Assembly: GCA_028290325.1 (NCBI GenBank)
Contig: JAQGJY010000350.1
Span: 1 to 20,047 of the forward strand
Reading direction: 5' to 3'
Length of the DNA stretch: 20,047 nt
Source of the DNA: Tardiphaga sp.
GTDB taxonomy: Bacteria; Pseudomonadota; Alphaproteobacteria; Rhizobiales; Xanthobacteraceae
This document shows positions 12,998-20,047 of the stretch, in pieces. The position numbers and the translations under genes are program-made. The notes under the pieces were generated by a model. It had not been told where the DNA came from. It saw nothing but the letters and a program-made list of their open reading frames with translations, and ran no database searches. Position 1 is the first letter of the stretch. Each line of letters begins with the position of its first letter.

Positions 12998-14917
12998 TCA
13001 AATCGTCACCTGGGTTCCGACCTCGACCACCCGTCCGGTCGGAATCGAGAAGTAATCCGTCGCATCATTCGCGGTCCGGCTCAGTGAGATGAACAGCAGG
13101 TCCTGCCAGCGCGGCATGCCGGAATGCGCCGCCGGTTTCAGCGCCCGCCGCGACAGGAAGAACGACGTTGACATGATGTCGAACTGCCAGCCGAGCTTTC
13201 GCGCGATGGCCAGCGACTTCGGCACGTTCGGCGACTCCATGAACCCGAAACGCAGCGTCACCCGCGAGAACGTCGCGCTGATCTCTTCGAGCCGCACCCG
13301 CTCGGAGAGTTCGACGCGCGGCGTCTGGGCGATCTCGATGGTCAGGATGACGTTCTTCTCGTGCAGCACCTTGTAGTGCTTGAGACTGTGCATCAACGCC
13401 GTCGGCGCGCTGGCCGGATCGCTGGTGAGAAACACCGCCGTGCCGGGCACGCGCTGCGGCGGCCGCTTCTCCAGCATCGCGACCAGATCGAGCAGCGGAA
13501 ATTCGAGCTTGCGCGATTTCTCGAAGAGCAACCGGCTGCCGCGCCGCCAGGTATACATCAGCAGCATCACGATGGCGCCGAGCGCCAGCGGCACCCAGCC
13601 GCCCTCGAATACTTTCAGCAGGTTGGCGGCGAGGAACGTCAGGTCGAGAAACAGAAACGGCGCGATCAGCGCGCCCGCCGCCAGCGGCGACCACTTCCAC
13701 ACCTTCCAGATCACGACGAAGCCCATCATCGCCGTCACCACCATCGTTCCCGTCACCGAGATGCCATAGGCCGAGGCCAACGCGCTGGACGATTTGAACA
13801 GCAGCACCAAGAGTACAACGCTGATGAGCAGCAGCATGTTGACGCGCGGAATGTAGATCTGTCCGGAATGGGACTCGGAGGTGTGGCGGATCTCGAAGCG
13901 CGGCATCAAACCGAGCTGGATCGCCTGCCGCGTCAGCGAATAAGCGCCGGTGATGACGGCTTGGCTGGCGATCACCGTCGCGGCGGTGGCCAGCGCGACC
14001 ATCGGGATCAGCGCCCAGTCCGGAAACATCAGAAAGAACGGATTTTCGATGCCGGACGGATCGCCGATCAACAGCGCGCCCTGCCCGAGATAATTTAGCG
14101 CCAGCGACGGCAGCACGATGGTCAGCCACGCGACCCGGATCGGCCGTTTGCCGAAATGCCCGAGGTCGGCATACAGCGCCTCCGCGCCGGTGACGGCGAG
14201 GAATACCGCGCCCAACGTGACGAAGCCGATCATGCCGTGATGGATCATGAAGGACACGGCATGGACCGGGTTCAGCGCCGACAGCACATCCGGGTGCTGT
14301 ATGATCTGCGGAACGGCGGCGATCGCGATCACCGCGAACCAGATGCACATGATCGGGCCGAAGAAGGCGGCGACGCGGGCGGTGCCGCGCGACTGCACGG
14401 CGAACAGCAGGAATAGAATGACGAGCGTCAGCGGAACGACATAGGGATCGAAGGCCGACGTCACCAGCTTGACGCCTTCGATGGCCGACAGCACCGATAA
14501 AGCCGGCGTGATGACCGCGTCGCCATAGAACAACGCGCCGCTGATGATGCCGAGCAGCACGACGATGCCGCCGCCCCGCGTCACCGCGCGCTGCGCCAGC
14601 GCCATCAGCGCCAGCGTGCCACCTTCGCCGTGATTGTCCGCGCGCAGCAGGATGACGACGTATTTCAGGGTCACGACGATCAGCAGCGCCCACAGGATCA
14701 GCGACAGCACGCCGATGACGACGCCGGGCGGGATGCCATCCTTGGTGCCGCCGGCCGCGGCGATCGCTTCGCGAAAGGCATATAGCGGGCTGGTGCCGAT
14801 GTCGCCATAGACCACGCCGATACTTCCCATCATCAACGCCCGCAGGCCTTCGGTCGAATGGGCGCCATGGGTTTCGGCCGCCGGCGCTGCGGCGGGAGCA
14901 TTTATGTCGGTCGTCAT
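12998..14917 (-). CDS. kup: Kup-family potassium uptake protein (downstream copy)
   Basis: The 639-residue protein has the Kup signature GSIGVVYGDIGTSPLYAFREA near the N-terminus, about twelve hydrophobic segments and a hydrophilic C-terminal domain ending in TGRVVEVGTQVTI. It would import potassium across the inner membrane, most likely with protons. The start at 14917 (MTTDINAP) is chosen because the upstream in-frame ATG adds only an Arg/Pro-rich stretch; the ribosome binding site is modest (GAGG about nine bases upstream). The second kup gene lies 181 bp upstream and ends with nearly the same residues, so the pair arose by tandem duplication. The gap is long enough for a separate promoter and contains a perfect 13-bp palindrome. 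Confidence 0.92.
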   Translation of the reverse strand: MTTDINAPAAAPAAETHGAHSTEGLRALMMGSIGVVYGDIGTSPLYAFREAIAAAGGTKDGIPPGVVIGVLSLILWALLIVVTLKYVVILLRADNHGEGGTLALMALAQRAVTRGGGIVVLLGIISGALFYGDAVITPALSVLSAIEGVKLVTSAFDPYVVPLTLVILFLLFAVQSRGTARVAAFFGPIMCIWFAVIAIAAVPQIIQHPDVLSALNPVHAVSFMIHHGMIGFVTLGAVFLAVTGAEALYADLGHFGKRPIRVAWLTIVLPSLALNYLGQGALLIGDPSGIENPFFLMFPDWALIPMVALATAATVIASQAVITGAYSLTRQAIQLGLMPRFEIRHTSESHSGQIYIPRVNMLLLISVVLLVLLFKSSSALASAYGISVTGTMVVTAMMGFVVIWKVWKWSPLAAGALIAPFLFLDLTFLAANLLKVFEGGWVPLALGAIVMLLMYTWRRGSRLLFEKSRKLEFPLLDLVAMLEKRPPQRVPGTAVFLTSDPASAPTALMHSLKHYKVLHEKNVILTIEIAQTPRVELSERVRLEEISATFSRVTLRFGFMESPNVPKSLAIARKLGWQFDIMSTSFFLSRRALKPAAHSGMPRWQDLLFISLSRTANDATDYFSIPTGRVVEVGTQVTI

Positions 14918-14957
14918 CTGGGGTGGCCTCGGGATGCGTCGCGGGTCCGGCCGCGTC

Positions 14958-14970
14958 TGCCGGTCCGGCA
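14958..14970. promoter_or_regulatory. Perfect palindrome TGCCGG-T-CCGGCA between kup genes
   Basis: Six-base arms flank a single base, 40 bp upstream of the downstream kup start. It could be an operator or simply GC-rich chance symmetry. No regulator gene is near. Confidence 0.25.
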
Positions 14971-15098
14971 AACCCTAGCGCTATTTCGGCGCGGCCGTGA
15001 GTGGGAAAGTTTGCAGCGCACGGATTGACAATAAGACACGCGCCTCGTTCCGGGTTCGCGTTTGGCGGGAGCCGAGCGCGCGGCGCAATGACGGAAAC

Positions 15099-17009
15099 CT
15101 AGATCGTAACCTGCGTGCCGACCTCGACGACGCGGCCGGTCGGAATCTGAAAATAATCGGTGGCGTCGTTGGCCGAGCGGCTGAGCGCGATGAAGAGATG
15201 ATCCTGCCACATCGGCATGCCGGATTGCGCCGAGGGCTTCAGCGAGCGCCGCGACACGAAGAACGACGTCGCCATGATGTCGAATTGCCAGCCGAGTTTT
15301 CGCGCGACGGCCAGCGCGCGCGGCACGTTCGGCGATTCCATGAAACCGAAACGCAGCCGCACCGTCGCGAATTTCTCGCTGATATTTTCCATCTTGACGC
15401 GGTCGCTGAGTTCGACGCGCGGGGTCTGCGCGGTCTCGATCGTGACGATGACGTTATGATCGTGCAGCACCTTGTTGTGCTTGAGATTATGCAGCAGCGC
15501 CGTCGGCACGAAATTCGGATCGCTGGTGAGGAAGATCGCCGTCCCCTTGACGAAATGCGGCGGGCGCTTCTCCAGGCTTTTGATCAGATCGCGCAGCGGC
15601 ACTTCGGTGCGCCGGGTCTTGGCGACCAGGATCGCGGCGCCGCGCCGCCATGTCCAGATGACGATCACCATGCCAAGACCGAACAGCAGCGGCACCCACG
15701 CGCCGTCGAACAATTTCAGCAGATTGGCGCTGAAGAAGCTGAGATCGACCAGCACCAGCGGCACGATCACGGCGGCCGCGGTCGCGGCGCGCCAGTTCCA
15801 GAGCTTCCAGATCACGACGAAGCCGACGATGCCGTCCGTCACCATCGTGGTCGACACCGCGATGCCATAGGCCGACGCCAGCCCGCTCGACGTGCGGAAC
15901 AGAAGCACCAGCAACAGCACGCCGATCAGCAGCAGCGTGTTGACGCGCGGCAGATAGATCTGCCCGGCATGCGTCTCCGAGGTGTAGCGGACCTCGAAGC
16001 GCGGCAGCAGGCCGAGCTGCACGGCCTGTCGCGTCAGCGAAAACGCGCCGGTGATGACGGCCTGACTCGCGATCACGGTCGCCGCCGTCGCCAGCAGGAT
16101 CAGCGGCACCAGCATGGACTCGGGCGCCATGCGATAGAACGTGTTTTCGATCGCGGCCGGATCGGACAATACCAGCGCGCCCTGACCGAAATAATTGATG
16201 AGCAAGGCCGGCAGCACGAAGAAGATCCAGCCGAACTGGATCGGCTTGCGGCCGAAATGGCCGAGGTCGGCGTACAATGCCTCGCCGCCGGTGACGACGA
16301 GAAACACCGCGCCCAGCGTGACCAGGCCGATCGTGCCGTGGTTCAGCATGAACTGCACGGCGTACCAGGGATTGATCGCCCACAGCACCGACGGCGCGTC
16401 GCTGATATGCATCAGGCCGAGCACCGTCAGCGTCGCGAACCACAGCGCCATGATCGGTCCGAAAAACGCCGCGACCTTGGCGGTGCCGACGCGCTGCACC
16501 GAAAACAGCAGGACCAGAACGACGATCGTGATCGGAACGACGTAGCGCTCCAGCGCCGGGGCCGCGTATTTCAAACCCTCCACCGCCGACAGCACGGAGA
16601 TCGCGGGCGTAATCATCGAGTCCGCGATGAACATCGATGCACCGATGACGCCGAGCACGAGCAGGAACAGGCTGCGCTTGCCGAGCGCGCGCTGGCCGAG
16701 CGCCATCAGCGACAGCGAACCGCCTTCGCCGTTGTTGTCGGCCCGCAGCAGCAGCAGCACGTATTTCGCGGTGACGACGATGAACAGCGCCCACACGATC
16801 AGCGACAGCACGCCGAGCACGATCGCCGGCGTCACCTGTCCGCCATGCGCGGCGCCGTGCACGGCCTCGCGGAACGCATAAAGCGGCGAGGTGCCGATAT
16901 CGCCGAACACCACGCCGATACTGCCGAGCGTCAGCCCCCAGAAGCCTTGCCGGGGCGCTTCGGCTAGCCCGTCAGAATGAGCGTCGACGCTGGTGTCGCT
17001 GATTGCCAT
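15099..17009 (-). CDS. kup: Kup-family potassium uptake protein (upstream copy)
   Basis: The 636-residue Kup homologue starts with about 25 hydrophilic residues and then LGSIGVVFGDIGTSPLYAF. It keeps the membrane signatures seen in its neighbour (RADNNGEGGSLSLMALGQRA, ITGAFSLTRQAVQLGLLPR) and ends with PTGRVVEVGTQVTI. The two copies share blocks along the whole length but differ at many positions and in their N-terminal tails, so the duplication is not recent. The ATG at 17009 has only a weak ribosome binding site. It lies 108 bp downstream of motB and probably has its own promoter; TTGACG occurs in the gap but without a convincing -10. Confidence 0.92.
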   Translation of the reverse strand: MAISDTSVDAHSDGLAEAPRQGFWGLTLGSIGVVFGDIGTSPLYAFREAVHGAAHGGQVTPAIVLGVLSLIVWALFIVVTAKYVLLLLRADNNGEGGSLSLMALGQRALGKRSLFLLVLGVIGASMFIADSMITPAISVLSAVEGLKYAAPALERYVVPITIVVLVLLFSVQRVGTAKVAAFFGPIMALWFATLTVLGLMHISDAPSVLWAINPWYAVQFMLNHGTIGLVTLGAVFLVVTGGEALYADLGHFGRKPIQFGWIFFVLPALLINYFGQGALVLSDPAAIENTFYRMAPESMLVPLILLATAATVIASQAVITGAFSLTRQAVQLGLLPRFEVRYTSETHAGQIYLPRVNTLLLIGVLLLVLLFRTSSGLASAYGIAVSTTMVTDGIVGFVVIWKLWNWRAATAAAVIVPLVLVDLSFFSANLLKLFDGAWVPLLFGLGMVIVIWTWRRGAAILVAKTRRTEVPLRDLIKSLEKRPPHFVKGTAIFLTSDPNFVPTALLHNLKHNKVLHDHNVIVTIETAQTPRVELSDRVKMENISEKFATVRLRFGFMESPNVPRALAVARKLGWQFDIMATSFFVSRRSLKPSAQSGMPMWQDHLFIALSRSANDATDYFQIPTGRVVEVGTQVTI

Positions 17010-17117
17010 TGGGAACTTGAACGCTCAACCCGGTGATTTGATCCGGAACCGTTTGGCGCGTCCGAGATGGCGCGTCAACAGGTCAGAGCGGACGTCCACC
17101 GCCGGGGCGGCGTCAGG

Positions 17118-17945
17118 TCACGGCTTGAGGTTCGGCGGCAGCGGCGGCTCTTCGCGCATCAGCGTGATCGTGACGCGGCGATTGGCGGCAAGCGTCGGAT
17201 CGTCGGGAAACAGCGGCTGGGTGTCGGCCTTGCCGCCGACCGAATAGACGTTGGCGGGCGGCAGCCCCTCGCGTTCGAGGATTTGCCGAACCGCATTGGC
17301 GCGGTCGGACGACAAATCAAAACCGTCATAGTTGCTGCGCGACGGCACGAAGCCCGCCGACGTATGCCCGGTAATGGCCAGCCGCAACGGCGTCGACCGC
17401 AGGGCCGGCGCCAGTTTCTGCAGCAGCAATTTGGTGCGCTCATACGGCACCTTGGAGCCATCGGCGAACATCGAGCGGCCGTCCTGATCGACGATTTCGA
17501 GGTTGAGGCCCTTGCTGGTCTCCTCGAAAATCACGTTCTTGGAGATCTCGGTCAGCTCCGGCATGTCCTGCAACGCCTGGCGGAGCGACGCGGACGCGAG
17601 CGCGAACTCGCGATCGACCTTGGTCTTCACGCCGGCATTGCGGCTGCGTTCCTGCTGGTCGGGCGTCGGCGTGTTGGACGCTTCCTCCGGCGGGATATGC
17701 GCGGTGTGCTTCAGCTTCGGCCGCGTCGGCAGACCATCGGACTCGATGATGCCGGAATAGCGCGCCTCGGATTGCACGCCGAAGGCGTCGCGCATCGAGC
17801 CGGCGACGATCTTCAGCTTGTCCTGATCCTGATTGGAAAACGCCACCAGCATCACGAAATAACTCAGCAACAGCGCCATCAGATCGGCGAAGGTCACGAA
17901 CCAGCCGTGGCCGCCGTGTTCTTCCGCTTTTTTCTTCTTCGCCAT
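17118..17945 (-). CDS. motB: MotB-like stator protein with OmpA peptidoglycan-binding domain
   Basis: The 275-residue protein has a lysine-rich start, then one transmembrane helix WFVTFADLMALLLSYFVMLVAFS (about 15-37). This contains D21, the stator's ion-binding aspartate. A linker follows, and the OmpA-like domain (about 145-265) includes LAITGHTSAG, FDLSSDRANAVRQIL and ANRRVTITL. The FADLMALL helix is closer to PomB/MotS-type stators than to the E. coli MotB helix, which may point to sodium use, but ion specificity cannot be settled from this alone. It follows motA after 33 bp, so the pair forms a unit. No other flagellar gene is in the window. Confidence 0.88.
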   Translation of the reverse strand: MAKKKKAEEHGGHGWFVTFADLMALLLSYFVMLVAFSNQDQDKLKIVAGSMRDAFGVQSEARYSGIIESDGLPTRPKLKHTAHIPPEEASNTPTPDQQERSRNAGVKTKVDREFALASASLRQALQDMPELTEISKNVIFEETSKGLNLEIVDQDGRSMFADGSKVPYERTKLLLQKLAPALRSTPLRLAITGHTSAGFVPSRSNYDGFDLSSDRANAVRQILEREGLPPANVYSVGGKADTQPLFPDDPTLAANRRVTITLMREEPPLPPNLKP

Positions 17946-17978
17946 GCCGAAATGCCCGCGCTCTGTCCGTGATCGGGC

Positions 17979-18752
17979 TTACGCCGTCGCCATTTCTTCC
18001 ATGTCGTGACGATGCTTCTCGGGCAGATAGGCCAGCAGCATCTCACGGACCAAAGCCGGGCTCTTGGATTCGCGGATCATCAGGATGCCGTCGATGATCA
18101 GCGTGCGGCTGGTTTCCTCGTCGAGCACCTTGAGGTGAAGCTTGTCGGCGATCGGCAGGCAGATCAGATTGCCGACGATGGCGCCGTACAAGGTCGCGAG
18201 CAGAGCCACCGCCATGAACGGGCCGAGCTTCGACGGGTCCGACATGTTGGAGAACATCTGCACCATGCCCAGCAGCGTCCCGATCATGCCGAAGGCGGGG
18301 GCGCAATCGCCGATCGCGCGATAGATCTTGGAGCCTTCCGTCAGGTGCATCAGGAAGTTGTCGCGATCGGTTTCCATATTGGCGCGGATGAATTCGAGAT
18401 CGTAGCCGTCCGCGATGTAGCGGATGCCTTTGGCGAGAAACGGATCGCCGGCCTCGACTTTTTCGAGACCGACCGGGCCCTGCTTGCGGGCGATCTCGGC
18501 GATGCGCGCGAGTTCGTTGACCAGGTCATGGGCGGAGAACGCGCTGAGCGTGAACGCGAATTTGGCGCCGAGCGGCAGACCATGCGCGATCGCGGACAGC
18601 GGAAAACGGATCAGGGTCGCGGCGAACGAGCCGCCGAAAATGATGATGACCGCGTGGATGTCGTAGAACATCCGGAAATCGCCGCCCATCAGGACCAGCG
18701 TGCTCAGCACGATGATGCCGGCGATGAAACCAACGCTGGTGGCGATATCCAT
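17979..18752 (-). CDS. motA: MotA-like stator protein
   Basis: The 257-residue protein begins MDIATSVGFIAGIIVLSTLVLMGG and has the four-helix MotA/PomA layout: two N-terminal hydrophobic segments, a cytoplasmic domain of about 100 residues (EIARKQGPVGLEKVE) and two C-terminal helices. The conserved prolines sit in CAPAFGMIGTLLGMV and GNLICLPIADKL. It would surround the MotB helix to form the ion channel driving flagellar rotation. The start at 18752 has GGAG five bases upstream, better than an ATG 33 bp earlier. Length is closer to PomA (about 254) than to E. coli MotA (295). The 173-bp upstream gap includes an AT-rich patch near 18860-18890 that probably holds its promoter. Confidence 0.9.
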   Translation of the reverse strand: MDIATSVGFIAGIIVLSTLVLMGGDFRMFYDIHAVIIIFGGSFAATLIRFPLSAIAHGLPLGAKFAFTLSAFSAHDLVNELARIAEIARKQGPVGLEKVEAGDPFLAKGIRYIADGYDLEFIRANMETDRDNFLMHLTEGSKIYRAIGDCAPAFGMIGTLLGMVQMFSNMSDPSKLGPFMAVALLATLYGAIVGNLICLPIADKLHLKVLDEETSRTLIIDGILMIRESKSPALVREMLLAYLPEKHRHDMEEMATA

Positions 18753-18925
18753 GACAACTCCGACGCGACACGGCCGAGACAACATCGCCGGAGCGATGAC
18801 GCTGGCCCTGACGACCCGCGCAGCGCCACCCTAGACGCAGCGCGATTAAGGAGCCGTTACCGGAATAGTAATCATAAATGTGACATTGAGATGCGGTCGC
18901 CTCCGCGAGTTAGCGCGCGGGGATT

Positions 18926-19645
18926 TCAGTGAATTTCGGAGGACCGTTTCAACGCCGCGCGCAGCTTCTCCAGCGTGAAGGCCGGGTCGCGCGCGATATC
19001 GAGGATCGGCGTCTCACGCCGCGCGCACAATTCGGCCGCGTCGGGCACTTTCGCCGCGACATCGAGCGGAATCACCACCGCGCCATGGCTGTCGGCGTGA
19101 ATCAGATCGCCGGACCGCACCGTCATCCCGGCGACGCGGACGTCGTCGCCGAAGCCCGCGACGTGGACATGCGCATGCGACGGCCCGATGCTGCCGGCGA
19201 GCGCCTGAAACCCCTCGGCCCATTGCGGGATGTCGCGGATCGAACCATCGGTGATGACGCCGAGGCAGCCGAGCGCCTTATGGACGGCGCTGTTGACCTC
19301 GCCCCAGAACGCGCCGTATCCGGCATCCGGACCATCGATATCCTGAATGACGCTGATGCGCGGCCCCTGCCCGGTGCCGACGTAATCGTAATAAGCCAGC
19401 CGTTTGGCGCTCTGCTCGGCCGGCGTCAGGCTCGAGGCGGCGGTCGCGCGGATCGTCGCGGTGCGGGCATAGCCGACGATCGGCGGCAGTTGCGGAAACG
19501 GACAGACCAGCGGCCGCGTGGTGAAGCCGATGGCGCGGCGCTGCGGCGCGACGATCTCCAGCGCGTTGCAGATGGTCGGCGTATCGTAACGCGCCAGCGC
19601 ATCGAGCACGGATTGCGGCAGCGGCATTAGTTTGGAGTCGGTCAC
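18926..19645 (-). CDS. RraA-family protein (possible HMG/oxaloacetate-type aldolase)
   Basis: The 239-residue protein shows the RraA/class II HMG aldolase pattern: YDTPTICNALE at the N-terminus, GEVNSAVHKALGCLGVITDG leading to the D133-G-S-I-R137-D138 metal and substrate site, then SGDLIHADSHGAVVIPLD. Family members either regulate RNase E or, more often when of this length, act as divalent-metal-dependent aldolases or oxaloacetate decarboxylases; which applies here is not decided by sequence. The GTG at 19645 is preferred as start because GGGAG lies eight bases upstream; an ATG at 19705 lacks a site and an internal ATG at 19627 is possible. It follows the pssA-like gene by 108 bp. Confidence 0.82.
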   Translation of the reverse strand: MTDSKLMPLPQSVLDALARYDTPTICNALEIVAPQRRAIGFTTRPLVCPFPQLPPIVGYARTATIRATAASSLTPAEQSAKRLAYYDYVGTGQGPRISVIQDIDGPDAGYGAFWGEVNSAVHKALGCLGVITDGSIRDIPQWAEGFQALAGSIGPSHAHVHVAGFGDDVRVAGMTVRSGDLIHADSHGAVVIPLDVAAKVPDAAELCARRETPILDIARDPAFTLEKLRAALKRSSEIH

Positions 19646-19653
19646 GACTGTCT

Positions 19654-19658
19654 CTCCC
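19654..19658 (-). promoter_or_regulatory. Ribosome binding site deciding the GTG start of the RraA-like gene
   Basis: CTCCC on the plus strand reads GGGAG on the coding strand, eight bases before the GTG at 19643-19645. It supports this start over the ATG 60 bp upstream. Confidence 0.55.
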
Positions 19659-19753
19659 GATGCGCTGTTATGGATCGCCCTCTGCGAGGCACGGCGCGGC
19701 GACAACAGATATCGCGAATTGACCGGCGCGCCAAACGGCGAGCGCCCGGGCGA

Positions 19754-20047
19754 TCAATTCAGGCGCGGCGGCCGGGGATCGTCCATGTCGGCGGCCGGCG
19801 GCGTCGCCGGCGGATAGGAATCGGCCGGCGTCGGCGCGGACGGGCCGGATGGCGGCGCGGAGGTCTCCGCCAGTCGGCGTTCGTGGCCGCGATAAGAGCG
19901 CCAGCCGAACGGTAGGCTGGCGAGATAGGCCACCGAGCCGAGCGACAGGATATGCCAGGGATAGCCGATCAGCAACGCGATGAAGAACACCACGCCGACG
20001 AACAGCGGCAGCACCATTTCCGGCGGCACGCGCAGTCGGGTGGTCTT
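19754..20047 (-). CDS. pssA: C-terminal part of a CDP-diacylglycerol-serine O-phosphatidyltransferase-like protein (partial)
   Basis: The reading frame enters from the right edge of the window and gives the last 97 residues: KTTRLRVPPEMVLPLFVGV, a hydrophobic helix, IGYPWHILSLGSVAYLASLPFGWRSYRGHERR, then a proline/alanine-rich tail of about 40 residues. The VPPEMVLPLFV and YLASLPFGWRSYR blocks resemble the C-terminus of PssA from Bradyrhizobium-like bacteria, to my recollection. There the enzyme makes phosphatidylserine, precursor of phosphatidylethanolamine, at the inner membrane. The catalytic CDP-alcohol motif would lie outside the window, so the assignment rests on the end only. The long low-complexity tail may be lineage-specific. 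Confidence 0.6.
   Translation of the reverse strand, partial: KTTRLRVPPEMVLPLFVGVVFFIALLIGYPWHILSLGSVAYLASLPFGWRSYRGHERRLAETSAPPSGPSAPTPADSYPPATPPAADMDDPRPPRLN

Noticed and set aside
13065..14693. A 542-codon open frame on the minus strand within the downstream kup gene
   Set aside because: It is another frame of the same strand as kup, very arginine-rich and without any family motif.
14997..16967. A 656-codon open frame on the plus strand opposite the upstream kup gene
   Set aside because: It is antisense to an unmistakable Kup protein, and its product is dominated by His, Arg, Gln and Asp in low-complexity runs, as expected from reading a GC-rich gene backwards.
17055..17076. Direct repeat GGCGCGTC upstream of kup as a regulator site
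   Set aside because: The motif is short and fits background composition; the accompanying TTGACG lacks a convincing -10 box, so I do not call a promoter.

Overview
The window looks like ordinary chromosome from a high-GC alphaproteobacterium of the Hyphomicrobiales, most likely the Bradyrhizobium/Rhodopseudomonas neighbourhood (Nitrobacteraceae or a close relative). The main reason is a complete very-long-chain fatty acid (VLCFA) lipid A operon of the rhizobial acpXL type. Tandem Kup potassium transporters, a phosphatidylserine-synthase-like gene and the general base composition agree with this. I cannot assign a genus. I see no transposase, integrase, phage gene or CRISPR array.

Layout. Positions 1-760 hold one gene, a tRNA-Gln(CTG) on the minus strand, with gene-free DNA carrying several short palindromes and repeats on both sides. 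Positions 761-3686 (plus) encode a solitary HerA-type DUF87 ATPase, an AhpD-like CxxC peroxidase-related protein and a short MgtC/SapB membrane protein. A ParB-like gene (3647-4270, minus) converges on mgtC and overlaps it by 40 bp. A small single-pass membrane protein (4351-4674, plus) runs up to a good candidate promoter for the next block.

Positions 4788-10133 (plus) are the VLCFA-lipid A operon: dedicated acyl carrier protein (acpXL), FabZ-type dehydratase, two beta-ketoacyl synthase-like proteins, a medium-chain dehydrogenase/reductase and a late acyltransferase (lpxXL). The genes are tightly packed and two junctions overlap by one base. They would build a C28-type hydroxylated chain on the dedicated ACP and transfer it to lipid A. 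The first synthase has no cysteine anywhere and lacks the first catalytic histidine, while the second has the full Cys-His-His set. This resembles the KS-alpha/chain-length-factor pairs of type II polyketide synthases. The reductase has kept the structural zinc cysteines but lost the usual catalytic zinc ligands, so it may be the enoyl reductase of the cycle.

Positions 10213-20047 are entirely on the minus strand. In the direction of transcription they run: end of a pssA-like gene (cut by the window edge), an RraA-family protein, a MotA/MotB stator pair, two tandem kup genes, and a compact three-gene unit of rhodanese, class I/II aminotransferase and a PotF-like putrescine-binding protein with no transporter partners. 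The PotF-like signal peptide carries an in-frame duplicated hexapeptide that repeats a twin-arginine-like motif.

Most genes are recognisable housekeeping or envelope functions. The best lead for something under-described is the cysteine-free synthase paired with an active partner, together with the reassigned reductase.
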